Shown piece by piece: positions 1-4,412 of a DNA stretch of 5,116 nt. The notes under the pieces were generated by a model that had not been told where the DNA came from, searched no databases, and was given only the letters and a program-made list of their open reading frames with translations. The position numbers and the translations under genes are program-made. Each line of letters opens with the position of its first letter. The stretch's first letter is position 1. This stretch comes from Mycoplasmatota bacterium (GTDB lineage: Bacteria > Bacillota_I > Bacilli_A > Izemoplasmatales > Hujiaoplasmataceae), in assembly GCA_023132365.1 (NCBI GenBank), contig JAGLYJ010000077.1, positions 1 through 5,116 on the forward strand, in the 5' to 3' direction.

Positions 1-369
1 CAAATCTCTTTTATTTAATTTAACTATATTTGTTACAAAATTGTTCCAGTCTTCACAGTTATCTAAACCCAAGTAGTCAATTGAAATCATTGAATAATTA
101 TTAGCTTTAAGATTATATTTTTTTGAAGCATTTTTTAGAGCTTGTGTGTCAATATCAGATATAACAATATCAGGAATATATTCGAGCAATGAAGATAAAT
201 CTATATCATCTGAATTACCTACACCAAATAACATACAAGAATTAATATTATGCTTTTTGATAATACTTATTATGTGATTAGTGATTTTCTTACGATAAGC
301 TTTCCAGCCTGTAAATCTCTGATTATCATTTCTATTCAATAACTTTTGAAATTGCTTAACTGAGCTCAT
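1..369 (-). CDS. SAM-dependent methyltransferase-like protein, 3' part missing
   Basis: Reading leftwards from an ATG at 369, the frame stays open for 123 codons to the window edge, so the C-terminus is missing. The start is supported by AGGGAG at 380-375, five bases before the ATG. The visible part looks like the first half of a class I methyltransferase Rossmann fold: a helical N-terminus with FTGWKAYRKK around residues 19-28, strand 1 with the glycine motif LFGVGNSDDIDL at 47-58, strand 2 ending in VISDID at 69-74 (acidic residues that would bind the SAM ribose), and strand 3 near MISIDYLGL at 94-102. The GxGN-(S/C)-x-D-(I/L)-D-L form resembles a poorly characterised family of bacterial methyltransferase-like proteins; this is from memory and unchecked. 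Substrate is unknown. It is divergent from the antiporter operon and nothing visible links the two functionally. Confidence 0.75.
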   Translation of the reverse strand, partial: MSSVKQFQKLLNRNDNQRFTGWKAYRKKITNHIISIIKKHNINSCMLFGVGNSDDIDLSSLLEYIPDIVISDIDTQALKNASKKYNLKANNYSMISIDYLGLDNCEDWNNFVTNIVKLNKRDL

Positions 370-404
370 ATATACTCCCTAAAACGCTATTTTACTTACT
401 TTTT

Positions 405-433
405 ATTATATATGATTTGTTCTTTAAAAGCAA
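405..433 (-). promoter_or_regulatory. Predicted sigma-70/A promoter of the methyltransferase-like gene
   Basis: On the minus strand a perfect TATAAT lies at 410-405. A TTGCTT (-35 like, first three bases matching) lies at 433-428, with a 17-base spacer. Transcription would start near 398, giving a leader of about 30 bases to the ATG at 369. The -35 hexamer overlaps the palindrome at 429-441, which could therefore be an operator. The region is very AT-rich, so chance matches are possible. Confidence 0.45.
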
Positions 434-458
434 TAATTGCTCTTTGTAAAATAATTGC
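421..458. repeat. Imperfect tandem repeat with a 13-bp palindrome next to the minus-strand promoter
   Basis: Two copies lie head to tail: TCTTTAAAAGCAATAATTGC at 421-440 and TCTTTGTAAAATAATTGC at 441-458, which share TCTTT and the 9-mer AATAATTGC (432-440 and 450-458, period 18). The first copy contains the perfect inverted repeat AGCAAT-A-ATTGCT at 429-441, which overlaps the predicted -35 of the minus-strand gene. Direct repeats near helical-turn spacing at a promoter are typical of regulator binding sites, but no protein can be named. Confidence 0.4.
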
Positions 459-493
459 ATTTATAAATTAAATAATAGTAGTAATTTAGTTTA

Positions 494-521
494 TTGACAT
501 ATGTTTATTCATTGCTATTTT
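494..521 (+). promoter_or_regulatory. Possible second, weaker plus-strand promoter
   Basis: A perfect TTGACA at 494-499 is followed after 16 bases by TATTTT at 516-521. The -35 is ideal, but the -10 is weak and the resulting leader would be about 165 bases. It is listed as an alternative or additional promoter to the one at 558-586; in DNA this AT-rich the -10 match means little. Confidence 0.2.
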
Positions 522-557
522 TAAGCTATATGACCAGAATCAAAAACAAAAAATCTC

Positions 558-586
558 TTCTATAGAAAAATCAATTGTGATATAAT
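558..586 (+). promoter_or_regulatory. Predicted extended -10 promoter of the antiporter operon
   Basis: TATAAT at 581-586 is preceded by TG at 578-579 with one base between, which is a perfect extended -10 (TGnTATAAT). The -35 position 17 bases upstream (558-563, TTCTAT) is poor, as is usual for extended -10 promoters. Transcription would start near 592-596, giving a leader of about 100 bases to the first gene at 692. The 10-bp palindrome TTCTATAGAA at 558-567 sits exactly over the -35 region, a good place for an operator. Confidence 0.5.
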
Positions 587-601
587 AAAACGTTAGTTTG
601 T

Positions 602-618
602 TTCTTATTATATAAGAA
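602..618 (+). promoter_or_regulatory. Inverted repeat in the operon leader
   Basis: TTCTTAT (602-608) and ATAAGAA (612-618) are perfect inverted arms of 7 bp around the 3-base centre TAT. The repeat lies about 10-25 bases downstream of the predicted transcription start, so it could be a DNA operator that blocks early elongation. It would be only a weak A-U hairpin in RNA. Its outer ends TTCT...AGAA match those of the palindrome at 558-567, although the spacings differ. Confidence 0.3.
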
Positions 619-680
619 TTTATATATATATTAAATAAACTTTGAATTTCTTTTTAACGATAGACAAAAAATAGATTATA

Positions 681-685
681 GGAGG
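681..685 (+). promoter_or_regulatory. Ribosome binding site that decides the mnhE start
   Basis: GGAGG at 681-685 is directly followed by an ATG at 686 and, in the same frame, by another ATG at 692. Zero spacing to 686 is unworkable, whereas six bases to 692 is normal, so 692 is chosen as the start. Confidence 0.75.
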
Positions 686-691
686 ATGAAG

Positions 692-1174
692 ATGAAGTAT
701 TTCACTACTTTCATAACTTTGTTGCTAGTTTATTTGCTTTTGGCAGGTTTTCAAGTTAATGAAGTGATTTTGGGAAGTGTTTTAAGTGTGATTTTAACTG
801 TTATTTTGACTAAGTATGTTGATTATAAAATTGATATTCTTTTTCCAATAAGATTTTTAAAATTCTTATTTATATACATTCCCGTTTTTATTTACAAATT
901 AGTGCTTGCAAATCTAGATGTAGCAAGACGAGTTTTAAGTTTTAAAATTCCTTTAAATCCCGGGATTGTAAAAGTTAAAACTGACATTAAGGGTGATTTA
1001 GGAAAGCTTACTTTGGCAAACTCTATTACATTGACACCTGGTACATTATCAATTGATGTTGAAGATGATGTTATCTATGTGCATGCAATTGATGTTAAAG
1101 GGAAGAACAAAAAAGAGCATAGCAAGAATATTGCTGGTACATTTGAGAAAATACTAGGAGGTATCTTTAAATGA
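692..1174 (+). CDS. mnhE: Mrp/Mbh-type Na+/H+ antiporter subunit E (MnhE/MbhA)
   Basis: This 160-residue membrane subunit of the Mrp-type ion-translocation module has the usual family length. Three hydrophobic segments lie at about 3-20, 24-42 and 52-75, followed by a cytoplasmic domain. Family hallmarks are LANLDVARRVL at 72-82 and the long C-terminal motif at 109-134, with SITLTPGTLSIDVEDD followed by IYVHAID. In Mrp and Mbh complexes, subunits E, F and G form the small-subunit end of the membrane arm and help form the cation path; this is family knowledge. It is the first gene of the operon, about 100 bases downstream of the predicted promoter. Its TGA stop overlaps the ATG of mnhF (ATGA), which suggests translational coupling. 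An alternative start at 686 would add two residues but has no spacing from the ribosome binding site. Confidence 0.93.
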   Translation: MKYFTTFITLLLVYLLLAGFQVNEVILGSVLSVILTVILTKYVDYKIDILFPIRFLKFLFIYIPVFIYKLVLANLDVARRVLSFKIPLNPGIVKVKTDIKGDLGKLTLANSITLTPGTLSIDVEDDVIYVHAIDVKGKNKKEHSKNIAGTFEKILGGIFK

Positions 1175-1434
1175 TGGATATAATAGTTTTTTCCTTAATG
1201 GGACTTGGAGTAGTATTTTCAGTTATAAGAATGTTTATTGGACCAAATTTATGTGATAGAGTAGTTTCTTTAGATACTTTAAACATGATAGTTATTGGTA
1301 TTATTGTTGTTTTAGCTGTTGTTTTTAAAAGTGAACTATATTTGGATATAGCTATTGTATATTCTATATTGGCGTTCTTGGAAACTATTGTTTTTGTAAG
1401 ATATTTGGAGGGCAAAAAAGATGGAAATAGTTAG
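1171..1434 (+). CDS. mnhF: Mrp/Mbh-type Na+/H+ antiporter subunit F (MnhF/MbhB)
   Basis: This small membrane protein of 87 residues, the normal family size, has three hydrophobic segments (about 3-22, 36-53 and 58-77). The MnhF signature is clear: R20-MFIGPNLCDRVVSLD-35, the counterpart of the family pattern R.xxGPtxxDRvvalD, including the conserved acidic D35. AGGAGG at 1156-1161 lies nine bases before the ATG at 1171; a second ATG at 1174 would remove one residue. The last segment reads AFLETIVFVRYL, with a Glu at 71 inside the membrane helix. From memory this position is usually small or uncharged, so a buried charge here may matter for ion movement (inference). The end of the gene overlaps mnhG by 14 bases. 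Confidence 0.92.
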   Translation: MMDIIVFSLMGLGVVFSVIRMFIGPNLCDRVVSLDTLNMIVIGIIVVLAVVFKSELYLDIAIVYSILAFLETIVFVRYLEGKKDGNS

Positions 1435-1756
1435 TTATATATTTTTGATTATTGGTGGCCTTTTCTTTTTGTTAGGTGGACTTGGTGTTCTTAGAATGCC
1501 TGATACATTTAATCGAATCCAAGCGGGAACAAAAGCAACAACTTTAGGTGTGTTTTCAACTTTAATTGGAGTAGCTTTCGCTAATCCAGATTGGATTGCT
1601 AAAGTTATTGTTATTATTGTTTTTGTAGCAATATCTAATCCGATTGGATCTAGTGCCATTGCAAAAGCGATTTACAATTCAAAGAATGTTCCTGGTAATC
1701 TAGTTATTGATGAGTTAAAAGAAAGAGGTGAAGATAATGACAATGACGTTGTTTGA
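1421..1756 (+). CDS. mnhG: Mrp/Mbh-type Na+/H+ antiporter subunit G (MnhG/MbhC)
   Basis: This 111-residue protein with three membrane segments (about 4-23, 39-54 and 61-72) belongs to the MnhG/PhaG family. The core motif LGVLRMPDTFNRIQAGTKA (21-39), then TTLG, and the third-helix motif ISNPIGSSAIAKAIY (71-85) are diagnostic. Two positions that are often His in the family (RxHA and GxHA) are Gln34 and Ser78 here. The C-terminal tail after residue 89 is hydrophilic and acidic and is encoded in the stretch that overlaps the next gene. GGAGGG at 1407-1412 lies eight bases before the ATG. The start overlaps the end of mnhF by 14 bases. With E and F it forms the first block of the operon, as in Mbh/Mbx clusters. 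Confidence 0.92.
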   Translation: MEIVSYIFLIIGGLFFLLGGLGVLRMPDTFNRIQAGTKATTLGVFSTLIGVAFANPDWIAKVIVIIVFVAISNPIGSSAIAKAIYNSKNVPGNLVIDELKERGEDNDNDVV

Positions 1757-1994
1757 TGTTGTTTCTACCTTCATTGGTGTTTTATTGATAGCAATTGCTT
1801 TCTTAGCTTTAAATTCAAATAAATTAATTAGAGCTGTTCTTTATCTTTCAGCATTAAGCATGCTCACTGTTGTAGCTTTTGTTTTAATGAAGGCTCCTGA
1901 TGTAGCGGTAACAGAAGCTGTTATTGGTAGTGGCTTAGTTACAGCATTATTTGTTTTTACTCTTTTATCTGTTAAAAGGAGGGAAACCAAATGA
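1737..1994 (+). CDS. MbhD-like DUF4040 subunit (equivalent of an MrpA C-terminal segment)
   Basis: This small hydrophobic protein of 85 residues has three membrane segments (about 5-24, 28-50 and 61-79). The motif APDVAVTEAVIGSG at 53-66 is the hallmark of the MbhD/DUF4040 family and corresponds to the ASPDVALTQL-like segment near the C-terminus of MrpA; Glu60 in this motif is buried. In Mrp the unit is fused to the large MrpA subunit, whereas in Mbh-type complexes it is a separate gene, as here. The start at 1737 is chosen because AGAGG at 1724-1728 lies eight bases upstream. A GTG at 1728 has no usable site, and an ATG at 1743 is further away. It overlaps mnhG by 20 bases and the next gene by four (ATGA). 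It has no standard symbol outside hydrogenase clusters. Confidence 0.85.
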   Translation: MTMTLFDVVSTFIGVLLIAIAFLALNSNKLIRAVLYLSALSMLTVVAFVLMKAPDVAVTEAVIGSGLVTALFVFTLLSVKRRETK

Positions 1995-2707
1995 AAAATA
2001 TATTAGGATTATTTGTAGCATTACTATTGGGTGTGTTTATTATATTAGCGCTAGACACTAGTGCATCGTTTCCTGAATTTGGAGATATAGATTTAACAGA
2101 AAGAGTTTCTGATGAATATTTAGATGGCAATAACATTGATGATGTTGGATCTGCAAATATAGTTACCGCTATAGTTGTTGGATATCGTGGTTTTGATACA
2201 CTTGGAGAAGTAACAGTACTATTTATTAGTGCTTTAGGTGTTGCTTTAGTATTTGGAGGTGTACCGAACAAACAAAATCGTTTAGATTTAAAATTCAAAC
2301 CTAACTTTATGTTGAAAACTGGTTCTAAAATTATCTTTGGTTTTATTTTAGTAACTAGCTTGTATATAATTTTCCATGGGCATTTATCTCCTGGAGGAGG
2401 ATTCCCTGGAGGAGCAATGATTGCTTCAGCTATACTCTTATTATATCTTTCAGATGATAAGTTTAGAAGTAATGTCAAGGGGTTCAAACTCCTTGAAGGA
2501 ATCGCAGGAAGTTTATTTGTTATTATTGGTCTATTAGGACTTGTATTTGCAACATATTTCTTACAAAATTTCTTGCCAGCTGGAACGGTAGGAGAAATCT
2601 TAAGTGCTGGTATTATTCCAATTATTTATGTATTAATTGGTTTAAAAGTTGGTAGTGAAATTTCTGGAATAGTTGATAACTTTCTTACAGAGGGGGAATC
2701 AGTATGA
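1991..2707 (+). CDS. mnhB: MbhE-MnhB fusion, Mrp/Mbh-type antiporter subunit B with an MbhE-like N-terminus
   Basis: This 238-residue protein is longer than a plain MnhB (about 140 residues) because of an N-terminal addition. Residues 1-90 resemble MbhE, the last segment of MrpA: a first helix at 3-22, a polar outward loop, then NIVTAIVVGYRGFDTLGE at 56-73 and a helix to about 90, with Glu73 in the conserved DTLGE motif. Residues 104-232 are the MnhB domain: KPNFMLKTGSKIIFGF, the family motif HGHLSPGGGFPGGA at 129-142, and helices near 112-128, 141-152, 168-190 and 203-222. In the glycine motif the usual Gln after GGGF is Pro139. AGGAGGG at 1977-1983 is seven bases from the ATG. It overlaps both neighbours by four bases. 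The frame is continuous, so the fusion is not an obvious frameshift product. Confidence 0.9.
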   Translation: MKNILGLFVALLLGVFIILALDTSASFPEFGDIDLTERVSDEYLDGNNIDDVGSANIVTAIVVGYRGFDTLGEVTVLFISALGVALVFGGVPNKQNRLDLKFKPNFMLKTGSKIIFGFILVTSLYIIFHGHLSPGGGFPGGAMIASAILLLYLSDDKFRSNVKGFKLLEGIAGSLFVIIGLLGLVFATYFLQNFLPAGTVGEILSAGIIPIIYVLIGLKVGSEISGIVDNFLTEGESV

Positions 2708-3039
2708 TACAATATGCAGCTATAATTCTATTTGTATTTGGAATTTACGGTTTATTAACAAATAGAAATATCATAAAAATGATTATCTCTTTAAATATTA
2801 TGGAAGTTGGATTATTTATATTTATAATCAGTATTGGATTTAGTTATGATGGAATCGCACCAATCATAACAAGCGCAAGTGGAAGTGGATTAATTTATGT
2901 TGACCCATTACCTCAAGCATTAGTTTTAACAGCGATTGTAATCGGTGTTGGTACAACAGCGTTGGCATTAGCTATAGCAAAAAGTATTCATAACAAATAC
3001 AATACATTTAACTTAGATGAAATGGAGGAAGAACTATGA
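2704..3039 (+). CDS. mnhC: Mrp/Mbh-type Na+/H+ antiporter subunit C (MnhC, NuoK-like)
   Basis: This 111-residue, three-helix protein (about 3-19, 25-47 and 70-93) is of normal MnhC length and related to NuoK of complex I. Diagnostic features are Glu34 in SLNIMEVGLF, the counterpart of the conserved membrane Glu of NuoK, and DPLPQALVLTAIVIGVGTTA at 67-86, which is very characteristic of MnhC. In complex I and Mrp this subunit links the antiporter-like subunits to the rest of the membrane arm. The hydrophilic acidic tail ends in EMEEEL and is encoded over the ribosome binding site of the next gene. AGGGGG at 2691-2696 is seven bases before the ATG. Four-base overlaps join it to mnhB and to the following antiporter gene. 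Confidence 0.93.
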   Translation: MIQYAAIILFVFGIYGLLTNRNIIKMIISLNIMEVGLFIFIISIGFSYDGIAPIITSASGSGLIYVDPLPQALVLTAIVIGVGTTALALAIAKSIHNKYNTFNLDEMEEEL

Positions 3040-4412
3040 GTCCGATTCTTTTAGTTGCAGTTCCATTACTGGCTGCTTTCTTATCTATTTTATCAAAAAA
3101 ACTAGCTCCATATCTTTTGTTGGCGGTTGGTGTATTTAATTTAGTAATTTTATTTTTCATTCCTTTAGGATTTGAAATAATCGGTGGATTTAATCAACCT
3201 CTAGGTATTAATTTATTACTAGATACTTATTCAAAGATTGCATTGATATTAATTAATGTATTAATAATTGTAATTGCTTTCCTTAATATTGGAAAATATA
3301 ATAAATTCTCAAGTATTTTATTACTAGCAATGGGTGGGTTAAATGGCCTAGTGTTAACGAATGACTTATTTAATTTATTTGTTTTCTTGGAAATATCTGG
3401 AATAGCAGCTTATCTAATTACTTCATCAAATAAAAAACCTGTCAAAACATTCCATTATTTAATTCTTGGAGCTGTTGGAAGTAGTTTATTCTTGTTTGGT
3501 GTAGTTATCCTTTATTCTATGTTTGGAACATTGAATATGGTGGATATGATTCAAAAGATTCAAATTACAAATAATTACAAAGAACTAATATTACCATTTA
3601 CTTTAATGTTTATTGGTTTAGGTGTAGAAGCGAAGTTATTACCATTTAACTCATGGGTAAAGGGTGTATTAGGTAAATCAAATACATTATCTGGACCAAT
3701 GATAGGTGGAGTATACGCAGCTGCAATTGGATTTGTTTTAGGAAGATACATAAATAATTTATTTATGTTTGAAGGAAATCTATTAATAGTAGTTATTGCT
3801 TTACTAGCTTTAGGTATTTTAGTAGGAGAAGCTATGGCTTTCTCATCTACAAAAGTAAGAGAAATATTATTATTCAGCAGTATTGCTCAAGCAAGCATAG
3901 TTGCATTGCTATTTGTTAATGGCATTGTATTGTGGGCGGTATATTATATAGTTGCTGCAGCTTTAAGTAAAACAGTTTTATTCTTAGTTATAAATAAAGC
4001 AACTAAAGAAGTTGGTAGTGACGAAATAAGCAAATTAAAAGGGTTATTTAGTAATAACCTTGTAGTAGGTGTGGCTTTCACATTAGTAACTTTAAGTGTA
4101 ATGGGGCTTCCATTACTTGTTGGTTTTGTTGTAAAACTTAATTTCTTGACAGAACTTGCAGTTAACAATCAAATTTGGTTAATTATACTTATCTTGGTTG
4201 CTTCAGTGGTAGAAGGTATATATTTTGTAAGAATGTTAGTTAAACTTTGGTACCCTGAAGATAATGTAATTTCAGTCAAATATAATTTATCATTTAAAGT
4301 TGTATTTGTTGTAATAGCATTAATTCTATTAACATTTGGAACATATACAGCACCACTTAAAAATTATGATAATACAATTGATACGATTCAGGAGGTGGTA
4401 GATAATGGCTAG
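3036..4412 (+). CDS. First antiporter-like proton/sodium-conducting subunit (MnhD/NuoN/NuoM family), divergent
   Basis: This 458-residue integral membrane protein of the proton-conducting transporter family (PF00361 type) has about 13-14 hydrophobic helices and is slightly shorter than typical MnhD (about 490-500). Visible functional residues are Glu119 in NDLFNLFVFLEI (the conserved TM5 Glu), Lys312 in ALSKTVLFL and Lys367 in GLPLLVGFVVKLNFL (central lysines of the ion path). The usual TM7 motif KxxxFPLHxWLP is altered to EAKLLPFNSWVK at 198-209: aligned on Pro and Trp, Glu198 takes the lysine place, Lys200 lies two residues on, His becomes Asn205, and the WLPxAxxxAP loop is gone. It may be an MnhD-like relative with changed ion coupling (inference). 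GGAGG at 3024-3028 lies seven bases before the ATG. It overlaps mnhC by four and the next gene by eight bases. Confidence 0.88.
   Translation: MSPILLVAVPLLAAFLSILSKKLAPYLLLAVGVFNLVILFFIPLGFEIIGGFNQPLGINLLLDTYSKIALILINVLIIVIAFLNIGKYNKFSSILLLAMGGLNGLVLTNDLFNLFVFLEISGIAAYLITSSNKKPVKTFHYLILGAVGSSLFLFGVVILYSMFGTLNMVDMIQKIQITNNYKELILPFTLMFIGLGVEAKLLPFNSWVKGVLGKSNTLSGPMIGGVYAAAIGFVLGRYINNLFMFEGNLLIVVIALLALGILVGEAMAFSSTKVREILLFSSIAQASIVALLFVNGIVLWAVYYIVAAALSKTVLFLVINKATKEVGSDEISKLKGLFSNNLVVGVAFTLVTLSVMGLPLLVGFVVKLNFLTELAVNNQIWLIILILVASVVEGIYFVRMLVKLWYPEDNVISVKYNLSFKVVFVVIALILLTFGTYTAPLKNYDNTIDTIQEVVDNG

Larger units (their letters stand above)
370..691. other. Divergent intergenic region with no gene
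   Basis: This 322-base stretch separates the minus-strand methyltransferase-like gene from the plus-strand antiporter operon. It is extremely AT-rich and no reading frame in it has a good start and ribosome binding site. It carries the two divergent promoters, the tandem repeat at 421-458, the palindromes at 558-567 and 602-618, and the leader of the operon. I see no riboswitch fold, tRNA or terminator (no GC-rich stem followed by a T run). Confidence 0.7.

Noticed and set aside
1167..1415. Antisense open frame of 82 codons opposite mnhF
   Set aside because: It is a shadow of the real gene on the other strand: no ribosome binding site, Lys/Thr/Ile-biased composition, no recognisable motif.
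1435..1659. Antisense open frame of 74 codons opposite mnhG
   Set aside because: Fully covered by a well-supported family member on the plus strand; no start signal or domain.
1728..1994. GTG start at 1728 for the MbhD-like gene
   Set aside because: The GTG overlaps the AGAGG ribosome binding site itself; ATG at 1737 has correct spacing.
1972..2487. Antisense open frame of 171 codons opposite mnhB
   Set aside because: It is long for a shadow frame, but its Pro/Lys/Thr-rich product has no motif or ribosome binding site and mirrors the glycine-rich and hydrophobic codons of mnhB.
2475..2496. Hairpin TCAAGGGG-TTCAAA-CTCCTTGA inside mnhB
   Set aside because: The stem is 8 bp with one G-U pair, but no T run follows and it lies in mid-gene, so it is not a terminator; a role in mRNA processing is unsupported.
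4040..4061. Hairpin with arms GGTTATT and AATAACC inside the first antiporter gene
   Set aside because: There is no following T run and it is in the middle of a coding region; likely incidental in AT-rich DNA.
3944..4168. Antisense open frame of 74 codons within the first antiporter gene
   Set aside because: No start signal or family resemblance; the opposite strand is clearly coding.
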